Shown one piece after another: positions 37,210-49,777 of a stretch of DNA of 64,000 bases; position 1 is the first letter of the stretch, and each line of letters starts with the position of its first letter. Position numbers and translations under genes: made by a program. A model generated the notes under the pieces. That model did no database searches. It saw only the letters and a program-made list of their open reading frames with translations, and had not been told where the DNA came from. The stretch comes from Pseudomonas haemolytica (lineage in GTDB: Bacteria > Pseudomonadota > Gammaproteobacteria > Pseudomonadales > Pseudomonadaceae): positions 682,001 to 746,000 of the forward strand of contig NZ_VOIW01000003.1 in the NCBI RefSeq assembly GCF_009659625.1, read 5' to 3'.

Positions 37210-39132
37210 TTACTGCGATTTACGCACCCGCAGGTACCACTCGGAGAGCAGCCGTACCTGTTTGTCGGTGTAGCCGCGCTCGACCATTCGTGTGACGAAG
37301 TCGTTGTGTTTTTGCTGATCCTCCTTGCTGGCCTTGGCGTTGAAGCTGATGACCGGCAGCAGGTCCTCGGTGTTGGAGAACATTTTCTTCTCGATGACCA
37401 CCCGCAGCTTCTCGTAGCTGAGCCAGGTGGGGTTCTTGCCGTTGTTGTTGGCCCGGGCGCGCAGTACGAAGTTGACGATTTCGTTGCGGAAATCCTTCGG
37501 ATTGCTGATACCAGCCGGTTTCTCGATCTTTTCCAGTTCTTCGTTGAGGGCCACGCGGTTGAGGATTTCGCCGGTTTCCGGATCTCGGTATTCCTGGTCC
37601 TGAATCCAGAAGTCGGCGTACAGCACGTAGCGGTCGAAGATGTTCTGGCCGTACTCGCTGTAGGACTCCAGGTATGCGGTCTGGATTTCCTTGCCGATAA
37701 ACTCGATGTAGCGCGGTGCCAGGTACTCCTTGAGGAAGCGCAGGTAGCGTTCACGGGTTTCGGCCTGGAATTGCTCCTGCTCGATCTGCTGTTCCAGTAC
37801 ATAGAGCAGGTGTACCGGGTTGGCGGCAATCTCGTGGGGGTCGAAGTTGAAGACTTTCGACAGGATCTTGAATGCAAAACGCGTCGACAGGCCGTTCATG
37901 CCCTCGTCCACGCCGGCGGTGTCGCGGTATTCCTGGATCGACTTGGCCTTGGGATCGGTGTCTTTGAGGTTTTCGCCGTCGTATACGCGCATCTTCGAAT
38001 AGATATTCGAGTTCTCCGGTTCCTTGAGGCGCGACAGCACGGTGAACTGGGCGAGCATCTTCAGGGTGTCTGGCGCGCAATGGGCCTTGGCCAGGGAGCT
38101 GTTGAACAGCAGCTTGTCGTAGATCTTGATTTCATCGCTGACCCGCAGGCAGTACGGCACCTTGACGATATAGATCCGGTCGATGAAGGCTTCGTTGTTC
38201 TTGTTGTTGCGGAAGGTGTGCCATTCCGATTCGTTGGAGTGGGCCAGCAGGATCCCGGTGAACGGAATCGCGCCCAGGCCTTCGGTACTGTTGTAGTTGC
38301 CTTCCTGGGTGGCGGTGAGCAGTGGGTGCAGTACCTTGATCGGCGCCTTGAACATCTCCACGAATTCCATCAGGCCCTGGTTGGCCCGGCACAGTGCGCC
38401 CGAGTAGCTGTAGGCGTCGGCGTCGTTCTGCGGGAATTCTTCCAGTTTACGGATATCGACCTTGCCCACCAGCGCCGAGATGTCCTGGTTGTTTTCATCG
38501 CCCGGTTCGGTCTTGGCGACGCCGATCTGGTTGAGGATCGACGGGTAGAGTTTCACCACCCGGAATTGGCTGATATCACCGCCGAATTCGGCCAGGCGCT
38601 TGGTGGCCCAGGGCGACATGATGGTGTTGAGGTAGCGCCGTGGGATGCCGAAGTCTTCTTCGAGGATCGCGCCATCTTCCGTGGCGTTGAACAGGCCCAG
38701 GGGCGACTCGAAGACAGGTGAGCCCTTGATCGCGTAGAAGGGCACCTTCTCGATCAGTTGCTTGAGTTTCTCGGCCAGGGACGACTTGCCGCCGCCGACG
38801 GGGCCGAGCAGGTAGAGGATCTGTTTCTTCTCTTCCAGGCCTTGGGCGGCATGGCGGAAGTAGGAGACGATCTGGTCGATGCATTCTTCCATGCCATGGA
38901 AGTCTTCAAAGGCCGGGTAGCGGCGGATCACCTTGTTGGAGAATATTCGCGACAGGCGCGAATTGTTGGCGGTTTCCACCAGCTCCGGCTCGCCGATCGC
39001 CAATAGCAGGCGCTCGGCGGCAGATGCGTAGGTGCTGCGGTCCTGCTTGCACAGCTCGAGATACTCTTGAAGTGTGAGTTCTTCCTGCTGCGTGGACGCG
39101 AAGCGTTGTTGGAAGTGGCTGAAAATACTCAT
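37210..39132 (-). CDS. prkA: PrkA-type serine protein kinase / AAA ATPase
   Basis: 640 aa (YeaG family). The AAA-type P-loop LLGPVGGGKSSLAEKL lies at about residues 98-113, with the PrkA core and a C-terminal kinase-like domain after it. I used the ATG at 39132 (MSIFSHFQQRF), which has GAGGTGA upstream; an upstream in-frame reading of 26 codons has no family similarity I recognise. Leader gene of the prkA-yeaH-spoVR group, which in E. coli is induced under RpoS and nitrogen control; no such promoter could be confirmed here in 39133-39417. Confidence 0.95.
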   Translation of the reverse strand: MSIFSHFQQRFASTQQEELTLQEYLELCKQDRSTYASAAERLLLAIGEPELVETANNSRLSRIFSNKVIRRYPAFEDFHGMEECIDQIVSYFRHAAQGLEEKKQILYLLGPVGGGKSSLAEKLKQLIEKVPFYAIKGSPVFESPLGLFNATEDGAILEEDFGIPRRYLNTIMSPWATKRLAEFGGDISQFRVVKLYPSILNQIGVAKTEPGDENNQDISALVGKVDIRKLEEFPQNDADAYSYSGALCRANQGLMEFVEMFKAPIKVLHPLLTATQEGNYNSTEGLGAIPFTGILLAHSNESEWHTFRNNKNNEAFIDRIYIVKVPYCLRVSDEIKIYDKLLFNSSLAKAHCAPDTLKMLAQFTVLSRLKEPENSNIYSKMRVYDGENLKDTDPKAKSIQEYRDTAGVDEGMNGLSTRFAFKILSKVFNFDPHEIAANPVHLLYVLEQQIEQEQFQAETRERYLRFLKEYLAPRYIEFIGKEIQTAYLESYSEYGQNIFDRYVLYADFWIQDQEYRDPETGEILNRVALNEELEKIEKPAGISNPKDFRNEIVNFVLRARANNNGKNPTWLSYEKLRVVIEKKMFSNTEDLLPVISFNAKASKEDQQKHNDFVTRMVERGYTDKQVRLLSEWYLRVRKSQ

Positions 39133-39417
39133 GACGTCGTCACCTCGCTCGATACGTGGAGCCGACGCCGGATCAATCAGTCGATGCTGGCAGTCATTGA
39201 CGGACGCCAATGGCTGTTTTCCCCCCAGAACACCCTGAAACGCTACCGATGACCCGTACGCCGGTGTACCGGCTCTCCCCTGATTCGGATGGCCTGCGCT
39301 TAAGGATAGTTCGGAATCCGGGAGGTCAAGGCACGATACGCAATTAGTTTGCCTGCGCCGTTCGTCAGAAACGGCGCGAGCCCAAGCATCACGCGGGGTA
39401 GCGGGGTGTGAAAAAAA

Positions 39418-39747
39418 TTATTGCGAATTGCCGGAGGAAATTTCTGCAGGATAGGTCGTACGCCACAGCTCAAAGCCGCCGTCCAGGCTGTAGACGTCGG
39501 AGAAGCCCTGGCTGACCAGATAGGCGGCCGCGCTCTGACTGGAATTGCCGTGGTAGCAGGCAACGATCAGGGGTGCATCAAGGTCGGCGGCGCGGATGAA
39601 GTCGGCGATGTTGACGTTGTCCAGGTGCTGGGCGCCGGTGATATGGGCGGCGGCGTAAGTGGGTTGATCGCGGATATCAACCACTACGGCACCTTGCTCA
39701 CGCAGGGCCTGGGCTTGTTCTGGGGGGATACGCTTGAATTCGCTCAT
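39418..39747 (-). CDS. glpE: Thiosulfate sulfurtransferase (rhodanese)
   Basis: 109-aa single-domain rhodanese. Active-site loop CYHGNSS puts the nucleophilic cysteine at residue 64, the CxxGxx[ST] pattern of GlpE. Transfers sulfur from thiosulfate to cyanide or another acceptor. Last gene of the lptD-to-glpE series, 9 nt after apaH. Despite the name, no glp genes are near. Confidence 0.93.
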   Translation of the reverse strand: MSEFKRIPPEQAQALREQGAVVVDIRDQPTYAAAHITGAQHLDNVNIADFIRAADLDAPLIVACYHGNSSQSAAAYLVSQGFSDVYSLDGGFELWRTTYPAEISSGNSQ

Positions 39748-39756
39748 GGCGGGCTC

Positions 39757-40608
39757 CTATGACTTGGCGGCGGCCGGCTGGGTAATGGAAAGGGGTGGTT
39801 CACACTGGCAGTCAAGGCGCTCGCCAGTGTCGATGTTCATCAGGGTCATGGCGCCGCCCCACACGCAACCGGTGTCGAGGGCGAACACACCGGGCTCGTC
39901 GCACCGGCCTTCCAGGGCGGCCCAGTGACCGAAGATGATCCTGGTATCACGGGTCTTGCGTTCCTTGTGGGCGAACCAGGGCTTATAACCCGGTAGCGCC
40001 GTGTCGACGCCTTCCTTGCTTTTGAGGTCCAGCTTGCCTTCGGCGGTGCAGAAACGCATGCGGGTGAAGTAGTTGGTGATCACGCGCAGGCGGGGCACGC
40101 CGGTGAGGTCGTTGTCCCACTTCACTGGTTCGTTACCGTACATGCCGTCGAGGTAGGCGGTGTACAGGTTGTCGTCGGCCAGCGCACTTTCAACTTCTGC
40201 GGCGCATTTAAGGGCTTTTTTCAGCGTCCACTGTGGCGGGATGCCTGCATGCACCAAGGCCATGTTGCGGCGTTCGTCGTAATGCATGAGCTTTTGTCGG
40301 CGCAGCCAGTCGAGCAATTCAGCGCGATCCGGTGCTTCGAGAATTTCCCGCAGGGTGTCGCCTTTTTTCAGGCGTTCGATGTTACTGCCGGCCGCGAGCA
40401 GGTGCAGGTCATGGTTACCGAGCACACACACCAGGGAGTCTCGCAGGCTATAGAGGTAGCGCAGGGTTTCCAGGGACTGCGGGCCGCGGTTGACCAGGTC
40501 GCCCACCAGCCACAGGCGATCATTTGCCGGGTCGAAGGCTACACGCTCCAGCAGGCGCTTGAGAGGCTCCAGGCAGCCTTGCAGGTCGCCGACCGCATAC
40601 GTCGCCAT
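39757..40608 (-). CDS. apaH: Diadenosine tetraphosphatase
   Basis: 283-aa metallophosphatase that splits Ap4A into two ADP. The N-terminal motifs [21 protein letters not shown] and [12 protein letters not shown] hold the dinuclear-metal ligands. Its ATG shares one base with the apaG stop codon, so translation is coupled. Confidence 0.96.
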   Translation of the reverse strand: MATYAVGDLQGCLEPLKRLLERVAFDPANDRLWLVGDLVNRGPQSLETLRYLYSLRDSLVCVLGNHDLHLLAAGSNIERLKKGDTLREILEAPDRAELLDWLRRQKLMHYDERRNMALVHAGIPPQWTLKKALKCAAEVESALADDNLYTAYLDGMYGNEPVKWDNDLTGVPRLRVITNYFTRMRFCTAEGKLDLKSKEGVDTALPGYKPWFAHKERKTRDTRIIFGHWAALEGRCDEPGVFALDTGCVWGGAMTLMNIDTGERLDCQCEPPLSITQPAAAKS

Positions 40609-40988
40609 CAGTGCAGGGCTCCGGGCACAGCGAGGCGAAAGGGCGCGATGACGGCGTCGAACAGTTTGCCGTCGGTGGCCTTCATCTGATACGAGCCTTG
40701 CATGGTGCCGACCTTGGAGGTCATCACCGTGCCGCTGCTGTAGGTGTGGCTGGCGCCGCTGTCGATCAAGGGTTGCTGACCAACAACGCCAGCACCACGC
40801 ACTTCCTCGACCTGGCCGTCACCGTCGGTGATAACCCAGTGGCGCGACAGCAGCTTGGCCGGTACCAGCCCGTTGTTTTTCACCGTGACGGTGTAGGCAA
40901 AGGCGAAGCGGTTCTGTTCAGGTTGCGATTGTTCCGCCAGGAAGCGGGTGACGACGCTGACGTCGATCTTATAGCGAGGATCGGACAT
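40608..40988 (-). CDS. apaG: ApaG domain protein
   Basis: 126-aa fibronectin-III-like protein of unresolved function, with family blocks [37 protein letters not shown] and GTMQGSYQM. Sits in its usual place between rsmA and apaH. Confidence 0.96.
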   Translation of the reverse strand: MSDPRYKIDVSVVTRFLAEQSQPEQNRFAFAYTVTVKNNGLVPAKLLSRHWVITDGDGQVEEVRGAGVVGQQPLIDSGASHTYSSGTVMTSKVGTMQGSYQMKATDGKLFDAVIAPFRLAVPGALH

Positions 40989-41052
40989 GCAAGAGGCCTT
41001 AAAAGCGGAGGACAGCAGATGCGGGTCAGTCTAGGCCATGAGGAGGGCACTA

Positions 41053-41073
41053 GGCCAGACATGCTGTCTGGCC
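41053..41073. repeat. Perfect hairpin between rsmA and apaG
   Basis: GGCCAGACA and TGTCTGGCC form a 9-bp stem with a 3-nt loop in the 99-nt spacer. No T-run on either side; partial terminator or mRNA-stability element are both possible. Confidence 0.6.
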
Positions 41074-41087
41074 ATACACCGCAGGCT

Positions 41088-41900
41088 TCAGTCCGCGGCG
41101 GGTGCCGGCTGAATGGCCAGTTGATCGGCCAGGCGTACAAATGCGGCCAGGTCCAACTGCTCGGGGCGCAGGCTGCCATCGACGCCGGCGGCTTCGATTT
41201 CAGCGGTGCTCAGCAGGGCCTTGAGTGTGTTGCGCAGGGTCTTGCGACGTTGGTTGAACGCTTCGCGTACCACACGCTCCAGCAATTTATGGTCCTTGGC
41301 TGGGTGCGGCAGCACGGCGTGAGGTACCAGGCGCACGATGGCTGAATCGACTTTAGGCGGCGGGTTGAACGCGCCAGGCCCAACGTTGAACAGGTGCTCC
41401 ACGCGGCAGTGGTACTGGACCATGATCGACAAACGACCCCAATCGCCGCCGCCAGGGCCGGCAGCGAGGCGTTCCACCACTTCTTTTTGCAGCATGAAGT
41501 GCATGTCGCGGATGATCCCGGCGTTGTTCAGCAGGTGAAAAATCAGCGGCGTGGAAATGTTGTACGGCAGGTTACCCACCACCCGCAGGCTGTTGGGCGC
41601 GGCGTTGAGGCTGTTGAAGTCGAACTTCAGCGCGTCGCCCTGGTGCAGGTTGAAGTTGGGCTTGCCGGCGAACTGCTGGTTGAGGATCGGGATCAGGTCC
41701 TTGTCCAGTTCCACCACATCCAGTTGCCCACCACTGGCCAGCAGGCCCTGGGTCAGCGCGCCCTGGCCCGGGCCGATTTCCAGCAGGCGGTCTTCGGGCT
41801 TGGCATGGATGGAACGCAGGATACGGTCGATTACGCCAGCGTCGTGCAGGAAGTTTTGCCCGAAGCGCTTGCGCGCCCGGTGTTGGTATTGCTCAGTCAT
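41088..41900 (-). CDS. rsmA: 16S rRNA dimethyladenosine transferase
   Basis: KsgA: dimethylates A1518 and A1519 of 16S rRNA late in 30S assembly. 270 aa. [18 protein letters not shown] is the N-terminal signature, [15 protein letters not shown] the SAM site, and the catalytic NLPYNIS lies near residue 114. Four-base overlap with pdxA. Confidence 0.97.
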   Translation of the reverse strand: MTEQYQHRARKRFGQNFLHDAGVIDRILRSIHAKPEDRLLEIGPGQGALTQGLLASGGQLDVVELDKDLIPILNQQFAGKPNFNLHQGDALKFDFNSLNAAPNSLRVVGNLPYNISTPLIFHLLNNAGIIRDMHFMLQKEVVERLAAGPGGGDWGRLSIMVQYHCRVEHLFNVGPGAFNPPPKVDSAIVRLVPHAVLPHPAKDHKLLERVVREAFNQRRKTLRNTLKALLSTAEIEAAGVDGSLRPEQLDLAAFVRLADQLAIQPAPAAD

Positions 41901-42886
41901 ATACGGGTCTCGGCCATCTGATAGGCGGTTTCCAGGGCCACGTGCAGGCTGCCGGTATCGATCTTGCCGCTGCCTGCCAAGTCCAGGGCTGTGCCATGGT
42001 CGACGGAGGTGCGGATGATCGGCAGGCCCAGTGTCACGTTGACTGCAGCGCCGAAGCCTTTGTATTTCAGCACGGGCAGCCCTTGGTCATGGTACATCGC
42101 CAGCACTGCGTCGCAGTGCTCCAGATATTTGGGGGTAAACAGAGTGTCTGCAGGCAATGGGCCACGCAGGTCCATGCCTTCTTGGCGCAGGCGCTCTAAT
42201 GTCGGTTCAATGATGTCGATTTCTTCATGGCCCAGGTGGCCACCTTCACCGGCGTGGGGGTTGAGCCCGCAGACCAGGATACGCGGTTGGGCAATGCCGA
42301 ACTTCTGTTGCAGGTCGGCATGCAGGATGCGCGTGACACGCTCCACGCGCTCGGCGGTAATGGCATCGGCGACTTCACGCAGCGGCAAGTGCGTGGTCAC
42401 CAGGGCCACGCGCAGGCCACGGGTGGCGAGCATCATCACGACTTGAGCGGTGTGGGTCAGTTCAGCGAGGAATTCGGTATGGCCGGAAAAGGCGATGCCG
42501 GATTCGTTGATCACACCTTTGTGCACAGGGGCGGTGATCATGCCGGCGAAGTCGCCGTCGATACAGCCTTGGCCTGCACGGGTCAGGGTTTGCAGCACAA
42601 ACGCCGCATTGGCCTTGTCCAGTTGCCCGGCAACGACCTTGGCGTGCAGTGGGGTATCCCATACGTATAGGCTGCCTGCGGGTGCCGGCAGGTCGGGCCA
42701 GTTGCTTGGTGCCACGTCCAGCAGGTTGACGGCCACACCCAGTTGCGCGGCCCGCTCAAGGAGCAGGTCGCGGCTGGTAATGGCGATCAGGGGGTGTGGC
42801 TGGGGTTGCGAGGCGAGCAGCAGGCACAGGTCTGGACCAATGCCGGCCGGCTCGCCGGGTGTCACGGCGAAACGCTGGGGTTTCAC
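41897..42886 (-). CDS. pdxA: 4-hydroxythreonine-4-phosphate dehydrogenase
   Basis: NAD-dependent enzyme of pyridoxal phosphate synthesis, 329 aa. The N-terminal [13 protein letters not shown] and the metal-site region [12 protein letters not shown] are conserved; the C-terminal [17 protein letters not shown] and [14 protein letters not shown] blocks carry the remaining ligands. Overlaps both surA and rsmA by four bases. Confidence 0.97.
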   Translation of the reverse strand: MKPQRFAVTPGEPAGIGPDLCLLLASQPQPHPLIAITSRDLLLERAAQLGVAVNLLDVAPSNWPDLPAPAGSLYVWDTPLHAKVVAGQLDKANAAFVLQTLTRAGQGCIDGDFAGMITAPVHKGVINESGIAFSGHTEFLAELTHTAQVVMMLATRGLRVALVTTHLPLREVADAITAERVERVTRILHADLQQKFGIAQPRILVCGLNPHAGEGGHLGHEEIDIIEPTLERLRQEGMDLRGPLPADTLFTPKYLEHCDAVLAMYHDQGLPVLKYKGFGAAVNVTLGLPIIRTSVDHGTALDLAGSGKIDTGSLHVALETAYQMAETRI

Positions 42887-44217
42887 TGGGCGGCCTGGTC
42901 GGTGCCTGTTTGCTCGGCGCCTGGCAGCTTGTTCTCTACATAAGCTTCGTCACGGATCTGACGCAACCAGGTTTGCAGCTCTTCGTCGTATTTGCGGTTA
43001 CGCAGTACAGTCAGGGCTTGCTGCTCGCGGGCCTGGGTGGTGTTGTCAGTGGCACGACGGCCAAGGACTTCAAGCACATGCCAGCCGTATTGAGTCTTGA
43101 ACGGTTTGGACAAAACGCCTTGCGGAGTATCGGCCATGACCTGCTGGAACTCCGGCACCAGGGCTTTCGGGTCGATCCAGTTCAAGTCGCCGCCGTTGAG
43201 GGCAGAACCTGGGTCTTCCGAGAAGCTTTTGGCCAGGGTAGCGAAGTCTTCGCCGCTTTCGATGCGGTCGTAGATCTTCTGGGCCAGTTCCTTGGTTTGT
43301 GCCTCGGTGCGGATTTCGCTTGGTTTGACCAGGATGTGACGAACGTGTACTTCGTCTTTCAGCGAGGTCTCGCCGCCGCGCTTGCCCAGCAGCTTGAGGA
43401 TGATGAAACCGCCTGGCGTACGTGCCGGTTGGGTAATCTCACCCACGTTCATGGCGCTCAACTCACGGTCGAACGGCGGTGGCAGTTGTGCGGCTTTACG
43501 CCAGCCCATGTCACCACCGTCCAGCGCGTTATCGCTGCCGGAGACGGCAATCGCGGTCTGGGCAAAGTCAGCCCCGGCCTTCAGGCGGTCGTAAACCGCT
43601 TGAGTCTTGGCGGCTGCGGCATTCAGTTGCTCGGCGCTGGCGCTGTCTGGCGTTGGGATCAGGATATTGGCCAGGTGCAGTTCTTCGGAGAGCTGCATCT
43701 TGCCAAGGTCCGAAGCCAGGAAGTTCTTCACTTCCTGCTCGGATACCTGGACCCGCTCGGCCACACGGCGCTGACGCACACGGCTGATGATCATCTCGCG
43801 CTTGATCTGGTCACGAGCGTCCTCATAGGACAAACCATCGTGAGCCAGGGCGGCGCGGAACTGATCAATGCTCATGTTGTTGCGTTGAGCGATGGTACCA
43901 ACGGCCTGGTTCAGTTCTTCGTCCGAAATACGGATGCCGGAGCGTTCGCCGATCTGCAGTTGCAGGTTTTCGACGATCAGGCGCTCCAGCACCTGCGGTT
44001 CCAGGACGCTGGTAGGTGGCACGCCACCGCCACGCTTGGCGATGGTTTGCTGAACTTCCTTGACCCGTTGGTCCAGCTGGCTTTGCATGATCACGTCGTT
44101 GTCGACGATGGCCGCTACTTTATCCAGCTGTTGGACCGCGGCGTGTGCCGATACGGTGCCCAGGAACAGCGCGCCCAGTACTAGCGGGCGCAAGCGATCA
44201 GAAAGCTTTGTCTTCAC
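42883..44217 (-). CDS. surA: Periplasmic chaperone / peptidyl-prolyl isomerase
   Basis: Escorts outer-membrane proteins across the periplasm, including LptD, whose gene it follows. 444 aa with a signal peptide ([18 protein letters not shown]), an N-terminal chaperone region, and two parvulin domains (starting near [11 protein letters not shown] and [11 protein letters not shown]). The GTG at 44217 gives [11 protein letters not shown] and a proper signal peptide; a GTG at 44223 and a TTG at 44235 are alternatives. The 5' end overlaps lptD by 20 nt. Confidence 0.95.
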   Translation of the reverse strand: MKTKLSDRLRPLVLGALFLGTVSAHAAVQQLDKVAAIVDNDVIMQSQLDQRVKEVQQTIAKRGGGVPPTSVLEPQVLERLIVENLQLQIGERSGIRISDEELNQAVGTIAQRNNMSIDQFRAALAHDGLSYEDARDQIKREMIISRVRQRRVAERVQVSEQEVKNFLASDLGKMQLSEELHLANILIPTPDSASAEQLNAAAAKTQAVYDRLKAGADFAQTAIAVSGSDNALDGGDMGWRKAAQLPPPFDRELSAMNVGEITQPARTPGGFIILKLLGKRGGETSLKDEVHVRHILVKPSEIRTEAQTKELAQKIYDRIESGEDFATLAKSFSEDPGSALNGGDLNWIDPKALVPEFQQVMADTPQGVLSKPFKTQYGWHVLEVLGRRATDNTTQAREQQALTVLRNRKYDEELQTWLRQIRDEAYVENKLPGAEQTGTDQAAQ

Positions 44218-47035
44218 GTTCACGATAACCTTCAATGCCTTTGTCGAGGAAGCTCTCTACCTTGGCGCCGGTCAGGCCGCCGAGTCCTTTAAGGACGATC
44301 TGGAGGAAGAGCCCGTGGTCACCCTTTTCGTTCTGCGGGGCGATCTGGCTGTATTCGTCGTTGGAAACCCAGTAGCGGTTGATGACGCGCAGTTTCCAGC
44401 AGCAGTTGTCGTACTCGAAACCACCGAAGGCTTCCAGGGTACGGTTGCGGGCATAGTCATACTGCCAGCGGGTGATCAGGTTCCACTGCGGAACGATCGG
44501 CCACATCATCGAGAAGTCGTGTTGCTGGATTTTGTAGTAATCCTTCACGAAGCCAGGATCGCCTTCTTTGCCGAAGTCACCACCGAACTGCCACTTGCCG
44601 GTCAACTGGTTGTAGACGATCTGATCGTTCCGATAGCGGTAGCCGAGGTTGACCACCTTGTTCGGGTTATCTTCCGGCTGGTAGTGGAACATTGCGCTGC
44701 CCGAACGTGGGGTGTGGTTTTCAGTGTCCCAGTTATAGTCGGCCGTCGCACGCCAGTCACGGTTGAAGCGGAACTCATATTCCAGGGCGATCGGCGATAC
44801 ATCACTCTGGGCGTCTGCACGGTCGGCGGCCAAAACGCCTGGCAGTTGAACTTCACGATCCTTGAAGTACAAGGCCTGACCGACGCTCACACGTTGGCGT
44901 TCGAAACCGTTTTCTTCGATCCAGCGGCTGGTTACGCCCAGGGACAGCTTGTTCTCATCACCGATCCGATCATTACCGACGAAGCGGTTGTCACGGAACA
45001 GCGACGCGTAGCTGAACGAGTATTCACCCGAGTCGAAAACCGGGATATCGCTCTGGTCTTTATTGGGAACATAAAGGTAGAACGCGCGCGGCTCGAGGGT
45101 CTGGCGATAGTCTTTGCCGAACCAGTTGGTATTGCGATCAAAGAAGAGACCGCTGTCGATGCTGGCAATGGGTACTGCACGATCTTGCGAGCTTTTGAAC
45201 ACACCGCCCGCGTAAGGAGCTGCACCAGGCACCGTGGCGGCCAATTGCCCGTCGGCGATGTCCTGCTTACCTTTACTGTCCAGGTCGAGGTCATACTTGG
45301 TGTAGACGTATTTGAGCCTTGGCGTAATAAAGCCGTAGCTCGAGGTCATCGGGTACTCGATGGCCGGCGCTACATTCAAGCGCGTACCGTTTGCACGGGT
45401 CAGGCCGTTGACGTAGTTATCCAGGCGTCGTTCACCAATAATCCCATTGTTGAATGGCCCGCCATCTTCGTTAACCACATTGCCGCTTCTGAGGTGGCGG
45501 TCGAATCTTACGGCTTCTGTCTCATAGGACAGATTGACCCCACCCGGATGGTACGGCAGCAAGCCATTAAAGGTGATTTGCGGGAGTCGATCATACGGCG
45601 TGATTTGTGAAATCGTGGCCAACTGCATCGACTGGACATTCAGGCGAGCCTGATAGGAGTCCCCGCGATAGGTCAAAGCACCTTGCTGGTTCAGGAAGTC
45701 CTGGCTCTGAACGCCTTCCTGATAGGCCTTCAAATCTTGGAAGTAGAACGGATCACTGATCTTGGTGTAGTCAACCAGTGTCGACAGGCGCGAATCCAGA
45801 CCACCCCTATGCTGCCAATTGAGCATGTAGCGAGTTTTTTCGTAATCGGTCTGTTTCTTGCGCTCGTCGCTATCATCATTCAGATACGCCCCACCAAACT
45901 GCCCTTCGCTGGACTTGGTCAGGTAGCGGAATTCGCCTTCCATCAACAAGCCACGCTTGGTCATGTACTGCGGGTACAACGTGGCGTCGTAGTTCGGTGC
46001 CAGGTTGAAGTAGTACGGCGTCACCAGGGTGAAGCCCGTCTCGCTGCCGGTACTGAAGCTTGGCGGCAGGAAGCCCGATTGACGACGGTCGTCGATCGGG
46101 AAGTAGATGTAAGGGGTGTACAGGATCGGGATATTCTTGACCCGCAACGTCGCGTTGGTAGCCGTACCGAAACCGGTGGCCGGGTTCAACGTGATGTTGT
46201 TGCCCTTGAGCTGCCAGGCATTGCTGTCTGGCTCGCAGGTGGTGTACGTACCGTCCTTGAGACGGATGATCGCGTTCTCTGCACGCTTGGCGTACAGCGC
46301 GTTACCGCGGATGCGTGACTTGTGCATCACGTATTCGGCGTTGTCGATCTGGGCGGCGCCGGTGTCGAGCTGGACCTGGGCATGGTCACCCACGATCAGG
46401 GCGCCGTTGTCGCGCAGACGCACCTTGCCGTTCAGCTCGCCACGGTTCTCGGCCTGGTACAGGCTGGCTTCGTCCGCTTCCAGCTGCATGCTGCCCTGGC
46501 GCATGACCACGTCACCGGCCAGGGTTGCGACCTGCTGTTCCTGCTCGTAACGAGAGGCCTTGGCACCGATGAAGGTCGGCGCATCGCTCTTGTTCGTCTT
46601 GTCATTCATGCCAGGACGAACCGGCTCGATGTAGGCGCCGCTGCAGTAAGGGCCGGTTTCAGCCAACTGCGCTGCAGTCAGTTTCTCACGAGGCACCCAG
46701 TCCAGGTGGCTGTAGTCGGCGCTGCGCGAACGCAGGCCACGGCCCTTGGCTTCGGTGACCAGCATGGTCTTCGGCTCGGCGTCGACGCTGCCTTCAGCCT
46801 TGCCTTGCGGCGTGCTGTTGGCCGAGCTGACGGCAGAGCCGTCATGCACCGGGCGCGGTGGCAATGGGGCGGCGGCGGTTTTCGGCGCGCAATCCCAGGC
46901 ACCCGAAGCAGAGACTGAGCAGTCATACTGTTCCGCGGCGACCACGAATGAGGTGGCGAAAGGTTGCAAGGCCAGCAGACTGCCGGTTACCAGCAACGGA
47001 AATTTTCTACGAAACGCGGGGGATTTCAATGCCAT
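44198..47035 (-). CDS. lptD: LPS-assembly outer-membrane protein
   Basis: Outer-membrane translocon that inserts lipopolysaccharide, with LptE. 945 aa: signal peptide ([19 protein letters not shown]), a pseudomonad-type N-terminal extension, the OstA/LptA-like beta-jellyroll domain (near 190-300), then the C-terminal beta-barrel. An N-terminal Cys pair ([13 protein letters not shown]) and a C-terminal adjacent pair (DNCCWKL) fit the disulfides needed for LptD maturation. ATG at 47035; the frame stays open upstream but the extra residues would precede the signal peptide. Confidence 0.96.
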   Translation of the reverse strand: MALKSPAFRRKFPLLVTGSLLALQPFATSFVVAAEQYDCSVSASGAWDCAPKTAAAPLPPRPVHDGSAVSSANSTPQGKAEGSVDAEPKTMLVTEAKGRGLRSRSADYSHLDWVPREKLTAAQLAETGPYCSGAYIEPVRPGMNDKTNKSDAPTFIGAKASRYEQEQQVATLAGDVVMRQGSMQLEADEASLYQAENRGELNGKVRLRDNGALIVGDHAQVQLDTGAAQIDNAEYVMHKSRIRGNALYAKRAENAIIRLKDGTYTTCEPDSNAWQLKGNNITLNPATGFGTATNATLRVKNIPILYTPYIYFPIDDRRQSGFLPPSFSTGSETGFTLVTPYYFNLAPNYDATLYPQYMTKRGLLMEGEFRYLTKSSEGQFGGAYLNDDSDERKKQTDYEKTRYMLNWQHRGGLDSRLSTLVDYTKISDPFYFQDLKAYQEGVQSQDFLNQQGALTYRGDSYQARLNVQSMQLATISQITPYDRLPQITFNGLLPYHPGGVNLSYETEAVRFDRHLRSGNVVNEDGGPFNNGIIGERRLDNYVNGLTRANGTRLNVAPAIEYPMTSSYGFITPRLKYVYTKYDLDLDSKGKQDIADGQLAATVPGAAPYAGGVFKSSQDRAVPIASIDSGLFFDRNTNWFGKDYRQTLEPRAFYLYVPNKDQSDIPVFDSGEYSFSYASLFRDNRFVGNDRIGDENKLSLGVTSRWIEENGFERQRVSVGQALYFKDREVQLPGVLAADRADAQSDVSPIALEYEFRFNRDWRATADYNWDTENHTPRSGSAMFHYQPEDNPNKVVNLGYRYRNDQIVYNQLTGKWQFGGDFGKEGDPGFVKDYYKIQQHDFSMMWPIVPQWNLITRWQYDYARNRTLEAFGGFEYDNCCWKLRVINRYWVSNDEYSQIAPQNEKGDHGLFLQIVLKGLGGLTGAKVESFLDKGIEGYREREDKAF

Positions 47036-47165
47036 CTTATTAGTCCGGGCTTCCTGCGTGCCATCTGCCCGCGGTTTGGGCCGCACGCCTCTCGATGGTC
47101 TGAAAAAGATGCGTGATAATAAAGCATGCCCCGCTTGACGGCTAGCGCCGTCGGAGACCCTTGTA

Positions 47166-48862
<1,697 letters not shown>

Positions 48863-48863
48863 G

Positions 48864-49631
48864 ATGTTGTGGCCAGGGACGCTGATCGGCGCCGGGGCTG
48901 GCTTTGCCATTGCCAGCATACCGGGGGCCTTGTTGGGTGCATTGCTGGGGCAGGCGCTGGATCGCCGCCTGCAATTGCACAGTTGGGCGCAGTTGCGCGA
49001 ACGCTTGGGCGGGCGCCCGGTATTGCGCAACGACGAACTGTTGTTTGTGCTGCTGGGGCGACTGGCCAAGAGTAATGGCCGGATTGTGGATGGGCATATC
49101 CAGCAGGCTCGTCAGGAAATGCGTTCATTGGACATGTCCGAGCCGGCTCAGCGCCGCGCCATCACGGCATTCAACCGAGGTAAGTCCGGCACCGATCGAG
49201 TGCGCAGTTACCTGCGTGTGCTCAAGGCGCAGCCTCATGCGGCGGAAGGCGTATTGCGCGCTTGTTGGCGCATGGCCTGGGCGGACGGCCGGGCGGATGA
49301 TGCCGAGCGCGACCTGATTGACCTGTGGGGCAAGTGGCTGGGGTGGACGCCGCAACAACTTCAGGCGTTGGCGGCCGATTACGCGCCGCAGCGTAAGCCG
49401 GTGGTGAGTCGTAGCGGGGGCTATCAGGAGGCGCTGCGGATTCTGGGGGTGACGGCAACCACTGAACCCTCGGTGATCAAACGCGCCTATCGTCGCCTGC
49501 TCAGCCGTCACCACCCGGACAAGATCGCCGGCAGCGGTGCCAGCCCCGCGCAAGTGCGAGAGGCGACCGAGCGCACCCGTGAGCTGCATAGCGCCTATGC
49601 GTTGATTCGCGAGCGGCGGGATTTTCGCTGA
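48864..49631 (+). CDS. djlA: DjlA-type membrane-anchored J-domain co-chaperone
   Basis: 255 aa: an N-terminal membrane segment with glycine zipper (LIGAGAGFAIASIPGALLGALLG, which is longer than given in most families), a TerB-like helical domain (about 50-165), and a C-terminal J-domain with the HPD motif (SRHHPDKIAG near residue 217) that stimulates DnaK. Follows murU by one base, so it is in the same operon. Confidence 0.93.
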   Translation: MLWPGTLIGAGAGFAIASIPGALLGALLGQALDRRLQLHSWAQLRERLGGRPVLRNDELLFVLLGRLAKSNGRIVDGHIQQARQEMRSLDMSEPAQRRAITAFNRGKSGTDRVRSYLRVLKAQPHAAEGVLRACWRMAWADGRADDAERDLIDLWGKWLGWTPQQLQALAADYAPQRKPVVSRSGGYQEALRILGVTATTEPSVIKRAYRRLLSRHHPDKIAGSGASPAQVREATERTRELHSAYALIRERRDFR

Positions 49632-49654
49632 GGCTATTGGCCTGAAAACCCAAT

Positions 49655-49752
49655 CCAATGTGGGAGGGGGCTTGCTCCCGATAGCTGGGTGCCAGTCAGC
49701 ACATGTGTCAGCTGATGCACCGCCTTCGGGAGCAAGCCCCCTCCCACATTGG
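49655..49752. repeat. REP doublet (REPIN-like), GAGGGGGCTTGCTCCCGA type
   Basis: Perfect 27-bp inverted repeat. The left arm at 49655-49681 contains GTGGGAGGGGGCTTGCTCCC; the right arm at 49726-49752 is its exact reverse complement; the spacer is 44 nt. It lies between converging djlA and the DUF3530 gene. The sequence family differs from that at 3211 and 60224. Confidence 0.9.
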
Positions 49753-49777
49753 TTCTACATTGCGTTCAAATTTGTGA

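Noticed and set aside
37306..38721. 471-codon open frame antisense to prkA
   Set aside because: Shadow frame with Val/Glu/Leu-rich repetitive composition.
39356..39377. Inverted repeat GCGCCGTT...AACGGCGC between prkA and glpE as terminator
   Set aside because: No T-run on either side; left unassigned.
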